From positions 4,310,001-4,374,000 of the forward strand of contig NZ_CP040297.1 in NCBI RefSeq assembly GCF_013393945.1: DNA of 64,000 bases, read 5' to 3'. Below the pieces are notes generated by a model. It ran no database searches. It saw only the letters and a list, made by a program, of their open reading frames with translations, and was not told where the DNA came from. Numbering within the stretch: the stretch's first letter is position 1; each line of letters begins with the position of its first letter. The DNA is from Nostoc sp. TCL26-01. GTDB lineage: Bacteria; Cyanobacteriota; Cyanobacteriia; Cyanobacteriales; Nostocaceae. The position numbers and the translations under genes were made by a program. Shown here one piece after another: positions 9,682 to 18,943 of the stretch.

Positions 9682-9959
9682 GGGAAAAAATAGCAAGTAA
9701 TGTTAACTCTGGACTGGAGATTGAAGACTGGGAAAAAGTCATTCCCCATCTTCAACAAGATGTGGATCTACTAAGTGTATTTTCATAAGTAGCTTCATTA
9801 TATTTTTGCATTTTGTTTGCCCTTGCTGCCAGCAGCCCTAAATTGTCAGTGGTTATTCTGTATCTCTATGTGTAGAATTTTTCAATTACCTATCTTTAGT
9901 CAGAGGGATAACAACTAGGTATTAGCTAAATTAATTTTCAGTAAATACTTAGGTGAATC

Positions 9960-10160
9960 ATGGCTTTAAAGTTAAAAATCCCTAATATCGTCTCTGATGA
10001 CTGTGCAGATAAAATCATTGAGTCTGTTCATGTGATGGAACCAGATGCTCTTGTCAATGTCAATGTTGAAGATAAAACTGTCATCGTCGAATCCCAAGCA
10101 TCTGAAGAGTCTATTAAACAAGTAATCATGGCAGCAGGTTATTCCATAGAAGGGTATTGA
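9960..10160 (+). CDS. Heavy-metal-associated (HMA) domain protein lacking the CxxC pair
   Basis: This 66-residue protein matches a single ferredoxin-like HMA domain in length and pattern (start MALKLKIPNI, end MAAGYSIEGY). Metallochaperones of this type carry MxCxxC in the first loop. Here that loop reads IVSDDCADK, so the first Cys is replaced by Ser and only one Cys remains. Copper binding by two thiolates is therefore unlikely, and the protein may bind another metal, act as a dimer, or have a different role. It stands alone, about 280 bases beyond alaS on the opposite strand. Confidence 0.75.
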   Translation: MALKLKIPNIVSDDCADKIIESVHVMEPDALVNVNVEDKTVIVESQASEESIKQVIMAAGYSIEGY

Positions 10161-10982
10161 TTACCATCTCCATTTTGCACCAAAGCAAATACATCATCTA
10201 GCCATATCCAAGATGCTGAATTTTAGTCTTTAGATGTATTGACAAGAAAAATACGTAAGGATTCAGGAGTCAGAATAGTTCAAATTCTCATATTTGATGA
10301 GTAAGCTAATATTCTTAAACCCTGATTTATTCTGACTTCTGAGTCCTGAGTGCTGAATTCTTACCAAAATACTATTAGACTTGACTAATTAAGTTTCATA
10401 GTATTTTTCTTTTTTATATAGGAATCATATTTTATTAGTCTTATGCTGCCATTTCTGGAACATGAATTTGCTAATTCATCAAAATTCATTATTTTGCTAT
10501 CAATATACCTGTTTATGCTGAAAATAACTATTTTGTCTGTGAAATCCCTGATGCAGTCTCAAGTATACGAAAAAACACGCATATTTTTTCTGCTGGAAAT
10601 ATATTTTTTTAAAAAATATTTAGTTGTTTTTACTGAAAATACCAAATTAGTCAAATAATTATCATTTTTATCTGGTTAAATACTAGGAAATTTTTCTGTG
10701 ATGTAACAGTATGAATATAATCTCGAACTTGACTGATGATTTTCAATATTAAATACCTGGAAAATACAGTATTTCCGTAAGATTTGGGTTAATTTTTCCG
10801 TATTTACACTGTTTCTAAAAAAACCTAAATTCAGTACAGATTAATTACAAGAACTTGTCTTTATATAGTCTTTATCAATCTCATGAAATGTATTAAGAGG
10901 ATATTAAAATTAGTAAGTATTGGTACATTTAGAGCTAAAAATATACAAATATAGATAAGGTCTCCATCATCAGAGACAATAT
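10161..10982. other. Long AT-rich intergenic region
   Basis: About 820 bases with no convincing gene. A 71-codon frame at 10443-10658 has low-complexity Ile/Phe/Leu/Lys content expected of AT-rich noncoding DNA. The region may hold a long 5' leader for the diguanylate cyclase gene. I see no defined riboswitch. Confidence 0.5.
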
Positions 10983-12062
10983 ATGTATGAATCGTCAAGA
11001 TATCAGTGTAATTCGGCTACACAAAAGGCAAAAAATAAAGCAATGAAGATGACCATTCTGGTCTTTGGAAGTAGTAATTTTCTCGGAAAACTTCCCGATC
11101 AGATCCGTGATGAAACTACCTTTAATTTGGAAGTCATTACTGATTTTCGTCAGGCAGTGTCGCAAATTCAAATTGCATCACCCGATGTCATAATTGTGCA
11201 GGCAAGTCTCAAAGGCAGTCTAGAACTGTGTGGCTGGTTGAAAGAACAGATTCAGCTGTCTTGCATACATTGCATTTTGGTGGAAGATCGTCTCCAACAA
11301 CTAGCAAATAAAAGCCAACAAGGCTGGGAATGGGAATTTGAGATGACAGCTACCGCGCTTCATCAAGGTGCAGATGCTTATATCTGGCAGTTACCAGCAG
11401 CAACAGATGATATCTTTACGGATATATCGCCAACTCACAGCTTAATATTAGGTCAGTTAACAGTTGGATTACGTAAAGCGCAAAAGTACCGTGATTTGAT
11501 GGAGAAAAATGATATTTTATCCGCGATCGCTCTAGCCGACTCGTTAACAGACTGGAACAATCGCCGTGCTTTAGAATGGGATCTACCGAGGCAAATCACC
11601 AAAGCTCGCAATCAAAATATTCCTTTGAGTTTGATTATTCTCGACGTAGACTATTTTAAAAGAGTCAACGATCAGCATGGGCATTTGGTAGGCGATCGCC
11701 TTTTACAATTGCTGTGTATGCGTCTACGTCATAACCTCCGTTCTCAAGACACACCATTTCGTTACGGTGGTGAGGAGTTTGTGGTCGTTTTAGCTCATAC
11801 CACCGGTGAAGAAGCACTGAAGGTAGGCGATCGCCTCAATCGTTTAGTCAGTGAGCAACCGTTTAGCATTAATAGTAAACTTATCTTGAATGTTACTATT
11901 AGCTTGGGCGTTGCTTGTCTAGAAGCTAATGATGACGAAGCAGGCATGAGTTTGTTACACCGTGCAGATCAATGTCTTTTAGCCGCCAAAGCCGGAGGAC
12001 GTAATCAAGTTCTGGGTTGGAACCAATTATCTCAACTCTCATCTTTAGAGGCAGTTTCGTAA
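10983..12062 (+). CDS. GGEEF diguanylate cyclase
   Basis: The 359-residue protein has a receiver-like N-terminal half (residues about 20-165, strands MTILVFG and DVIIVQAS) and a C-terminal GGDEF domain with active site YGGEEFVVVLAH, which makes cyclic di-GMP from two GTP. The product-inhibition I-site RSQD lies exactly five residues before GGEEF, so feedback control is probably intact. Other GGDEF marks are LIILDVDYFKRVND and GHLVGDRLL. The receiver-like half lacks an obvious phosphoacceptor Asp context, so its input is unclear. An ATG at 11043 (MKMTILVFG) is an alternative start. Confidence 0.92.
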   Translation: MYESSRYQCNSATQKAKNKAMKMTILVFGSSNFLGKLPDQIRDETTFNLEVITDFRQAVSQIQIASPDVIIVQASLKGSLELCGWLKEQIQLSCIHCILVEDRLQQLANKSQQGWEWEFEMTATALHQGADAYIWQLPAATDDIFTDISPTHSLILGQLTVGLRKAQKYRDLMEKNDILSAIALADSLTDWNNRRALEWDLPRQITKARNQNIPLSLIILDVDYFKRVNDQHGHLVGDRLLQLLCMRLRHNLRSQDTPFRYGGEEFVVVLAHTTGEEALKVGDRLNRLVSEQPFSINSKLILNVTISLGVACLEANDDEAGMSLLHRADQCLLAAKAGGRNQVLGWNQLSQLSSLEAVS

Positions 12063-12103
12063 TTCGTCATATTGCTATCTTATGAAGTTCCTGATTACAT
12101 TAA

Positions 12104-12805
12104 CTACACTCTAGCCCCTAAAACACTTTTGGCATTAGCGATCGCTTCTTGGCAATCTGTAACAGAAGCCTTTTGTTGTATGGCTTGAACTAACGCCTCA
12201 TAACTAGACCAATTTTCTTGCAACAGGTTTTTGGCTTGGAGAGTATGAAACCTTTGCTTTTGCTGACAAACTGACTCAGAAAAACCCAAAACTTTTAACA
12301 TCGCTGCTAATTTATTTTTATCGTCGTTACCACCCTCAGCCCCCTCAAAGACCAAAGTTTCCGCCGCAATTCCCGCCATACAAATAGTACAGTAGCGCTC
12401 CAACATCTGCGGGCTAATTTGACCCTGTGCCAATTCTGCTAATAATTCCCGATCATCAAAAGTTACACCACCTTGTCCTGGCTGTCCTTTTCTCCAAGCT
12501 TCCCAAGCACTCAGAGTGTAGCCTGTCACAGGAATACCCAGTAAATGAGCTACAAGAAAGTGTCCCGCTTCATGGTGGATAATGCGATCGCGGTATTGTG
12601 GTGAAAACCTCGCAATCAAATCTAGGAGAATAGTCCCGCCCTTACCTTGCAAGCTGAAACTATCAAAAGTCGCTATCCCCAAAATTGTAAACGTAGCGAT
12701 CGCCGGAATTGTCGGTGACAAATTAACAAACGGCCCCAACAAAGACGACATAGTCATCAAAAAAATAGATATTGCAATCAGATTTAAAGCTGTTTGACTC
12801 ATCAT
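12104..12805 (-). CDS. Membrane M41-like zinc protease without AAA domain
   Basis: The 233-residue product has two hydrophobic segments at the N-terminus (about 7-25 and 33-47), then the zinc-binding motif HHEAGHFLVAH (His78, Glu79, His82), and a C-terminal helical part (ISPQMLERYCTICMAG, EGAEGGNDDKNK) like the peptidase half of FtsH. The AAA ATPase module is absent, so it cannot be a classical FtsH. Similar stand-alone M41-like proteins exist in cyanobacteria and plants, where some are inactive or have roles in thylakoids. The third metal ligand (an Asp after the HEAGH helix) is plausibly within EGGNDD. Confidence 0.8.
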   Translation of the reverse strand: MMSQTALNLIAISIFLMTMSSLLGPFVNLSPTIPAIATFTILGIATFDSFSLQGKGGTILLDLIARFSPQYRDRIIHHEAGHFLVAHLLGIPVTGYTLSAWEAWRKGQPGQGGVTFDDRELLAELAQGQISPQMLERYCTICMAGIAAETLVFEGAEGGNDDKNKLAAMLKVLGFSESVCQQKQRFHTLQAKNLLQENWSSYEALVQAIQQKASVTDCQEAIANAKSVLGARV

Positions 12806-13289
12806 AATTCGTCATACCCTACGGAAAGCACGCTAAATGATTTGTGATTTTTGATACCACTGGTTTAGAGCAAGCTAGCTAATTGAGGACTCTATAACTG
12901 CTGCTATCTCCCAGCAAAAAATATTTTTTAAATTTGATATTATTTCGGATGTTTTATTATATCTTAATCTTTCTTAATTAGATTAACGAATGTCCCCCAT
13001 ACAAAGTTTTTCAGCTACATAAGTACATAAGTTAAGTACGAACAGCCATTCATCCCTACAATCCCACATACCTCGCCAAATTAAAATCTACCGTACACAG
13101 CATTTCTCACTTCAGCAAGGTACATTTCGTTGAGGTTGTACCATTTCACGTTAATCATGATACACATAAATTATGTAAATACGTTGCAATGCAACGTCTC
13201 TACAGTTTATTCATATGATCAGGAACTGCCATAACCTAGATCAAGAAATGACCAATCACCAATCACCAATCCCCAATGACTATTGACCA
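12806..13289. other. Intergenic region between divergent genes
   Basis: About 480 bases with no gene. It includes the truncated copy of the GTTGCA palindrome (13181-13202) and a CCAATCA/CCAATCC-type heptamer run (about 13250-13290) that abuts the start of the next gene. Confidence 0.6.
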
Positions 13290-14468
13290 ATGACTAAAAA
13301 CAAAGACTGGTCATGGCCATTTTGGCCTGTCTTACCACTTTATCCTTACGGTAAAAGGCGGACACTTTGCCGAGAAATTGTTCAGGATACAATCTGGACA
13401 TTCGATCAGCTTCATGGCATTCTCTACACCATAGTGCCAATTCGGATGACTGTCATCAAGCTAGATGCAGGCGGACTCTTAATTTATGCACCTGTAGCGC
13501 CAACTGATGAATGTGTGCGCTTGGTAAACGAGTTAGTAGCCAAGCACGGTGATGTGAAGTACATTGTTCTACCAACTAGTTCTGGCTTAGAACATAAGAT
13601 TTTTGTCGGCCCTTTTGCGAGAAAATTTCCTCAAGCTCAGGTATTTGTTGCCCCTCACCAATGGAGTTTCCCGTTTAACTTACCTCTGAGTTGGTTAGGT
13701 TTTCCCCAAAAACGTACCCAAGTTTTACCAGCAGCTAGCTCTCAAGCGCCTTTTGCTGATGATTTCGATTATCAGGTGTTAGATATCAATTTAGGCAAAG
13801 GATCTTTTGTGGAAGTGGCTTTTTTTCACAGGCGATCGCATACTCTATTAGTAACTGACTCTGTATTATCCGTAACCGCAGAACCACCCGCCATTTTTCA
13901 CTTAGATCCTTACCCTTTACTATTTCACTCCAGAGAAAATGCTCAACAAATCATTGAGGATAATCCAGCTAATCGTCGCCAAGGATGGCAGCGTATTTCA
14001 CTATTTGCGATCTACTTTCGTCCCAGTGCTTTAGAATTAACTGGATTAGGGCAGATGTGGCGTGATGCACTCCAAGCACCAGATCGCTCACCAAAGGCAT
14101 ACTGGGGATTTTTCCCTTTTCGCTGGCAACAAAATTGGCAACAGTCATTTACTACTTTATCTGGCAATGGACGACCATTTGTCGCACCAATTCTGCAAAT
14201 TCTCATTCTTCCCCAAGACCCAACCCAAGTACTTAATTGGTCTGATCAAGTGGCAAAATGGGATTTTCAGCAGATTATTTCCTGTCATTTTGATGCACCA
14301 TTTCCATCCACTCCAGAGCAATTTTGTCAAGCTTTCAATTTTTTAGCCAAAAATTCTGCTAACCCTAGTCACCAACCTCTTTCCATAGAAGATATGCACT
14401 TTATCAGAGAACTAGAGGCTAATCTCCTCAAAAGCGGCATCGCCAAAAACAGAGTTATAGCAGAATAA
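13290..14468 (+). CDS. DUF4336 domain protein
   Basis: A 392-residue protein of the DUF4336 family. The N-terminus WSWPFWPVLPLYPYGKRRT and the segments GGLLIYAPVAPT and YIVLPTSSGLEHKIFVGPFARKFP are typical. The family resembles the metallo-beta-lactamase fold, with His in LEHKIF and a later LLVTDSVL strand, but the full metal-binding HxHxDH motif is not present. No enzymatic function is established. It is soluble, with no signal peptide. It is convergent with the next gene; a 9-bp-stem hairpin at 14491-14517 probably ends both transcripts. Confidence 0.85.
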   Translation: MTKNKDWSWPFWPVLPLYPYGKRRTLCREIVQDTIWTFDQLHGILYTIVPIRMTVIKLDAGGLLIYAPVAPTDECVRLVNELVAKHGDVKYIVLPTSSGLEHKIFVGPFARKFPQAQVFVAPHQWSFPFNLPLSWLGFPQKRTQVLPAASSQAPFADDFDYQVLDINLGKGSFVEVAFFHRRSHTLLVTDSVLSVTAEPPAIFHLDPYPLLFHSRENAQQIIEDNPANRRQGWQRISLFAIYFRPSALELTGLGQMWRDALQAPDRSPKAYWGFFPFRWQQNWQQSFTTLSGNGRPFVAPILQILILPQDPTQVLNWSDQVAKWDFQQIISCHFDAPFPSTPEQFCQAFNFLAKNSANPSHQPLSIEDMHFIRELEANLLKSGIAKNRVIAE

Positions 14469-14490
14469 TAAACAAGAGATAAAAGTTAAA

Positions 14491-14517
14491 AACCCAGTTG
14501 CCGAATGAAACTGGGTT
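14491..14517. terminator. Hairpin between convergent genes
   Basis: A perfect 9-bp stem (AACCCAGTT with AACTGGGTT) and a 9-base loop lies between the convergent DUF4336 and repeat-protein genes. There is no long T tract, so it may be a weak terminator in both directions. Confidence 0.55.
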
Positions 14518-14554
14518 AATACATCTATACTAAATTAATGAAAGTATTTTTGAT

Positions 14555-15028
14555 CTAATCTATAAAGCCCATCAAACCTTCAGAATCATCAATCTCATTT
14601 GATGCTACAGGACGATTGCCCATTGTCGAGTAACTGCGGGAAACTACCAATCCACTAGAAGCAATGGGACGAATTCCTGAAAGATTGATGCTGTCAACCA
14701 CATGAATCGCGTTCGCAGCGATGGGACGAATACCCATCACATTGAATGTTTCAACTACTTGCAAATTACTGGTGCTAATCGGACGTAGCCCAGCAATTGA
14801 GACTGTCTCAGCTACTTGCAAATCACTACTAGCAATAGGACGGATGCCAGCAATGGCTAGTGTGCCATGAACTTCTTGCTTGTTGGATGCTTCTGCTGAC
14901 GCTTCAGTGCTTTGCTCTTTATTTGAGCTATTACCCTTGTTATTTTCTACTTCCACTGTTGTTTCTCCTTTGAGCTTGGCACGTCTTTGTCGAGGACTGA
15001 CCGCTTTGCCATTACTGCTGATGGTCAT
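14555..15028 (-). CDS. Protein with five 19-residue GIRPI repeats
   Basis: The product has about 157 residues. The N-terminal 60 are polar and disordered-looking, with Lys/Arg then Glu/Ser/Asn. The rest is five tandem repeats of exactly 19 residues with consensus (x)xIAGIRPIASSxLxVxxT; examples are VSIAGLRPISTSNLQVVET and INLSGIRPIASSGLVVSRS. The tail is acidic (DDSEGLMGFID). I know no function for this repeat. The regular strand-turn pattern suggests a beta-rich solenoid or a multivalent ligand. A GTG nine bases upstream is in frame, but the ATG at 15028 sits 8 bases after AGAGG and is chosen. Confidence 0.75.
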   Translation of the reverse strand: MTISSNGKAVSPRQRRAKLKGETTVEVENNKGNSSNKEQSTEASAEASNKQEVHGTLAIAGIRPIASSDLQVAETVSIAGLRPISTSNLQVVETFNVMGIRPIAANAIHVVDSINLSGIRPIASSGLVVSRSYSTMGNRPVASNEIDDSEGLMGFID

Positions 15029-15546
15029 ATTAAACACCTCTAGTTTATTAACTTTACTTTACAATACTTAAGGAAAAATGAAATTAATTCCTATATTTTT
15101 AAGTTTAACTCTAAATAACCTTGCATATATATAAGTATCTTCAAAAGTGACACATAAGTAAACTGAAATAGTGAAAATTTGTAAAATAAGATTGCTGATT
15201 GAAAAAAAACCAGAGGTGAAGGGCTAGAGAATATCAATAATCTCTGTGAAATTACGTTAGTAGCTTTAACTTTTTTTACTGCTACTTCATCAGACACAAC
15301 AATCTATCTCTGTATTGGAAATTTGGATTTGAGCCTAACACTCACATTATACAGAGATAAATAATGTAGTAAATTTATCTATAATCAACAGTGATTTCAG
15401 CTTGCCTGGGCGACTAGAAGTCGCGGCTATACAGACAAAACCCACCTACGTGGGTTGAAAATACTTGAGCTTTCATCAGTCCACGGAGGCGAACTTTGTT
15501 TGTGTAGTAGCAAATTATATTCGCCCCATACTTTTCCAACATCCGC
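15029..15546. other. Intergenic region with structured repeat
   Basis: No gene is supported in these 500 bases. The left part is AT-rich promoter-like sequence for the GIRPI-repeat gene. The right part holds the multi-hairpin element at 15408-15516. Confidence 0.55.
15408..15516. repeat. Multi-hairpin structured repeat
   Basis: Two perfect hairpins (GCGACTAGAAGTCGC, and AACCCACCTACGTGGGTT) are followed by an imperfect closing pairing between GCTATACAGACAAA near 15426 and TTTGTTTGTGTAGTAGC near 15500. The arrangement resembles the branched ends or MITE derivatives of IS200/IS605-type elements, but no transposase is present. It is noncoding. Confidence 0.55.
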
Positions 15547-16452
15547 TTAAAGCCTAGTTTTTAAGCTAATAACACCGCCATCAAAGACTTTATGATTAGT
15601 AGCGATCGCACTCAACTCTATTCTGTCTGGATACACCTCATACGCAGCAAAACTTAAATCGCTGGTAGAATACTCTGTCCACTGGGAACGTCCGACAGGA
15701 CGATTACCTGCACCTGCACCACAAATTAAATAAGTTGTGCCATCAATGACACTAGTACGTTCATAACTATGTTCATGTCCATTGATGTAAAGTTGTACAC
15801 CATACTTTTGAAATAAGGGCGTGAAAGTTTTAATAAAATCTGGATTGCTCCCATACACACCCGATGAATAAATCGGATGATGACCAAATACTACTTTCCA
15901 AGGAGCCTTGCTACTACTTAGTTCTTTTTCCAACCAAGATAGCTGGTTTGTCCAGTCAGCATTACTGTTAGTATCAAGAGCAAAAAATTGGATGCTATCC
16001 CGACTAAATGTATAATAACGCTGACCGTTCATATTAAAGCCAGCATAACGGATTTGTGGCTCACCATTCTCCGTCCGAATATCGTGATTACCTAAACAAG
16101 CTTGAAATTTCACACCCCGTTTGAGCAAATCCTGATAAGGACGTTCAAACACTGCTTTGATTTTGCTAATTTCGCCATTATTGTAAATATTATCACCAGC
16201 TAAAACTACCAGATCATATGGATTGCGCTGATGATAAAGTGTCATGGCTCTGGCTACAGCATACTGTCCTTTTGCGCCAGTCCCAGTATCAGCTACAGAC
16301 ACAAAACGTAAGATTAAGTCTTTCTTTGGTGTTGCGGCGGTAGCAAAATCTGGACTACGACTATTGAAAAAAGCCAATTTTCCCACTACTAATCCAGAAC
16401 CAAAAGCGCTGAGGCTACTTAAAAATAAAAATTGCCGACGGTTGATTTTCAT
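15547..16452 (-). CDS. Exported metallophosphoesterase (purple acid phosphatase-like)
   Basis: The 301-residue enzyme begins with a Tat-like signal (NRRQFLFLSSLSAFGSG, residues 4-20), so a folded, metal-loaded protein is probably exported. All calcineurin-type metal-ligand motifs are present in order: SVADTG, VVLAGDNIYN, CLGNHD, VVFGHHP and NGHEHSYER. The GHEHxYER form is that of purple/tartrate-resistant acid phosphatases, which hydrolyse phosphomonoesters or nucleotides outside the cytoplasm. It may serve phosphate scavenging; I looked for Pho boxes and did not see a convincing one. The start is separated by a short gap from the divergent gene at 16480. Confidence 0.9.
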   Translation of the reverse strand: MKINRRQFLFLSSLSAFGSGLVVGKLAFFNSRSPDFATAATPKKDLILRFVSVADTGTGAKGQYAVARAMTLYHQRNPYDLVVLAGDNIYNNGEISKIKAVFERPYQDLLKRGVKFQACLGNHDIRTENGEPQIRYAGFNMNGQRYYTFSRDSIQFFALDTNSNADWTNQLSWLEKELSSSKAPWKVVFGHHPIYSSGVYGSNPDFIKTFTPLFQKYGVQLYINGHEHSYERTSVIDGTTYLICGAGAGNRPVGRSQWTEYSTSDLSFAAYEVYPDRIELSAIATNHKVFDGGVISLKTRL

Positions 16453-16479
16453 AATTTACTTACAGCCACTATCCATGAA

Positions 16480-17394
16480 ATGATACAAGACAATTCCCCT
16501 GAACCCCAAAATAATCAGCCGGAACCGACAGTTACGCCTCCCGCAAGAAGTGTTCAGCCTGTTTGGAAATCGACTATGATCCAAATTTTGCGGGGGACAA
16601 TAGGCATTTTAGAAACAACTGTAGAAAAGTTGGAGACAGCACCCTCACCGAGTACTGGAGATACTCCTAGTTTTTTACAGCAGTTGTCATCGAGATGGAG
16701 TAGATTCTTACTGAAAAGTCGTGCTTTCATCCCATCGAATTTGTCAACTAAGTTATCAGATACAGCTTTGACAGGTATCATTGCTGGTATTGCCGTAATT
16801 TTGGTGTGGACAACCACCAGTATTTTCACCAATAAACCTACAGAAGTTGCTACAGTTCCTCCAGTTGAAGAAATTCCCACACCAACACCGACAATAACCA
16901 CTCAACCAGAACCAGCACCAACAGCAGAAATTACACCAGAACCATCACCAACAACAGAAGTCTCCCCAGAACCAGCAACACAACTTCCACCACCAGAACC
17001 GGAACCAACACCAACCCCAACCCCAGTATTAACACCAGAACAAACATTAATTGCAGCCATCGAAAAGCAACTGAGAGAAATTAGTGATGATCTCCAGTCG
17101 GCTGAGAGCGATCGCCTACAACGCACCGGAGAGCCAAATATCCCTCCTGGGCTGATAAAATCGATTCAAGCCAATTTCCGCACCAGTAGCCTCACCATCA
17201 AAATCAATGACGACTGGTACACCCTCAAAGAGTCCCAGCAAAATAATTTAGCATCACAGATCCTCCAACGCTCTCAAGAACTAGATTTTTCCCATCTAGA
17301 AATGATTGATTCCCAAGATAGATTAATAGCCCGTAACCCCGTTATCGGTGACGAGATGATTATTTTACAACGCCGAACCAGAATAAAACCCTGA
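16480..17394 (+). CDS. Membrane protein with Pro/Thr/Glu-rich linker
   Basis: About 304 residues. A cytoplasmic N-terminal part (Gln/Pro-rich, then an amphipathic segment) is followed by one transmembrane helix (TALTGIIAGIAVILVWTTTS), a long PTPTPEP-type linker of about 75 residues, and a globular C-terminal domain containing DDWYTLKESQQNNLASQIL and ending in RRTRIKP. The layout suggests a bitopic protein that spans the wall layer with its linker. I recognise it as a conserved cyanobacterial type but know no function. The frame is open to a TTG inside the divergent phosphatase gene; the ATG at 16480 is the better start. Confidence 0.7.
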   Translation: MIQDNSPEPQNNQPEPTVTPPARSVQPVWKSTMIQILRGTIGILETTVEKLETAPSPSTGDTPSFLQQLSSRWSRFLLKSRAFIPSNLSTKLSDTALTGIIAGIAVILVWTTTSIFTNKPTEVATVPPVEEIPTPTPTITTQPEPAPTAEITPEPSPTTEVSPEPATQLPPPEPEPTPTPTPVLTPEQTLIAAIEKQLREISDDLQSAESDRLQRTGEPNIPPGLIKSIQANFRTSSLTIKINDDWYTLKESQQNNLASQILQRSQELDFSHLEMIDSQDRLIARNPVIGDEMIILQRRTRIKP

Positions 17395-17400
17395 TTCCTA

Positions 17401-17452
17401 TCACCAATCACTAATTCCCAATCACCAATCCCCAATCACCAATCCCCAATCA
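17401..17452. repeat. Heptamer tandem repeat (CCAATCA/CCAATCC)
   Basis: A run of near-identical heptamers (CCAATCA, CCAATCC and variants) fills the gap between the convergent genes. It is a typical short tandem repeat of heterocystous cyanobacteria. Confidence 0.8.
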
Positions 17453-17469
17453 CCTTATCCCAAAATTAT

Positions 17470-18927
17470 TTACGCCGACTTATTTACATTGACTGGTTGA
17501 ACATAATTCACTTCTTGATAGCTCATGGATAAAGGAATTTGAATCCAAAACTCAGTTCCTTGTCCAAGAATAGATTCGCATTTCAATATGCCCCTATGCT
17601 TTTCCACTACAATTTGATAGCTAATAGATAAACCTAATCCTGTTCCCTTACCTACAGGCTTAGTTGTAAAAAATGGGTCAAATAATTTTTCTTTTACGGC
17701 TTCTGTCATTCCTGTCCCATTATCCGCAATCCGAATTACAACATAATTATCCTCTAAAACTTCTGTGGTAATCGTAATTTTACTAGGATGAGACTTAATT
17801 TCTTGAATAGAACGGTGATCATCATAACCATCTATGGCATCAATTGCATTACTAATAATATTCATAAATACTTGGTTGAGTTGACTAGGATAACAATTTA
17901 CCAAAGGAATTTTGCCATATTTCTTGACTATTTCAATTCCCAAATTATCGTTTATTCGCTTCATTCTATTATGTAAAATCAGCAAAGTACTATCTATTCC
18001 CTGATGAATATCAACATTTTTAATCTCTGCTTCATCAAGACGAGAGAAGTTTCGTAATGATAATACAATCTCAGTAATTCGTTCAGTGCCTACTTCCATA
18101 GAATGAATGATTCTAGGTAAATCATCCATCACAAAATCTAAGTCAATAGCTTGGATATGATTTTGAATTTCACTCTCAGGATGATCATAATAATTCTGAT
18201 AGAGATGCACAAGTTTTAACAAATCCTGAGTATAATCATTAATATATTTTAAATTCCCATAAATAAAATTAACTGGGTTATTAATTTCGTGAGCAACTCC
18301 AGCCACCAATCTTCCCAAACTAGACATTTTTTCAGCCTGAACTAATTGAGCTTGGGTTTGTTGTAGTTCGCTCAGTGATTTTTTTAATGTTTTAGCTTGC
18401 ATTTGGGCAATTTTAGTGAGACGTTCTCTCACTTCCAGCGCATTTTGCAACTCTGCTCGTTGCTGAGTTAGTTCTACTGTTAATTTTTCAGTATCAGCTA
18501 AAGCACTGTTTTTAGCTTGTAGTAAAAAAAGAAAATCCGCAATTGGATCATGAATTGCAAAGTCTTTTAATTTAATACCAAGAGGAGCGAGGCTAGCCAT
18601 ATCAGTAATCCAAGGAGAGCCTAGAAAAAATATGACATCTTGCTCCTGTTGATATATCATTTGACCCTTAAGGTGCATTCCATTAGGGATAAACTCCAAA
18701 ATAAAAAGAGAGCGAGACTTTTTATAAATGGCATCGAAATCAACGGAAATATTTGGCCGATTGATCAAAAAATGCTGGTCAATTTGATTACCAACCAGCA
18801 ATTCAGAACTAATGCGTTCTAAAACATCACCAGCCTGGATAATTTCCCGTTTCCGATTAAATACAAAATGGAATGGAAAAGCCTTCGCAAATAATTCTGG
18901 TGTCAGACTCAGGTGAGGAGGAAGCAT
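17470..18927 (-). CDS. H-NOX-associated sensor histidine kinase
   Basis: The 485-residue kinase starts with an HNOBA (H-NOX-associated) domain (residues about 5-155, LSLTPELFAKAFPFHFVFNR to WITDMASL), then a coiled coil (about 160-205), a HisKA helix with phosphoacceptor GVAHEINNPVNF, and a HATPase domain with N-box ISNAIDAIDG, ADNGTGM and GKGTGLGLSIS. It follows the H-NOX gene by 16 bases on the same strand. Known pairs of this kind let the heme sensor inhibit the kinase when NO binds. No response regulator is adjacent, so its output is unknown. It is full length. Confidence 0.93.
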   Translation of the reverse strand: MLPPHLSLTPELFAKAFPFHFVFNRKREIIQAGDVLERISSELLVGNQIDQHFLINRPNISVDFDAIYKKSRSLFILEFIPNGMHLKGQMIYQQEQDVIFFLGSPWITDMASLAPLGIKLKDFAIHDPIADFLFLLQAKNSALADTEKLTVELTQQRAELQNALEVRERLTKIAQMQAKTLKKSLSELQQTQAQLVQAEKMSSLGRLVAGVAHEINNPVNFIYGNLKYINDYTQDLLKLVHLYQNYYDHPESEIQNHIQAIDLDFVMDDLPRIIHSMEVGTERITEIVLSLRNFSRLDEAEIKNVDIHQGIDSTLLILHNRMKRINDNLGIEIVKKYGKIPLVNCYPSQLNQVFMNIISNAIDAIDGYDDHRSIQEIKSHPSKITITTEVLEDNYVVIRIADNGTGMTEAVKEKLFDPFFTTKPVGKGTGLGLSISYQIVVEKHRGILKCESILGQGTEFWIQIPLSMSYQEVNYVQPVNVNKSA

Positions 18928-18943
18928 AGCATAGATACAGCAT

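Noticed and set aside
10443..10658. 71-codon frame in the long gap before the diguanylate cyclase gene
   Set aside because: Composition is Ile/Phe/Leu/Lys-rich as expected from random AT-rich DNA, with no Shine-Dalgarno and no family resemblance.
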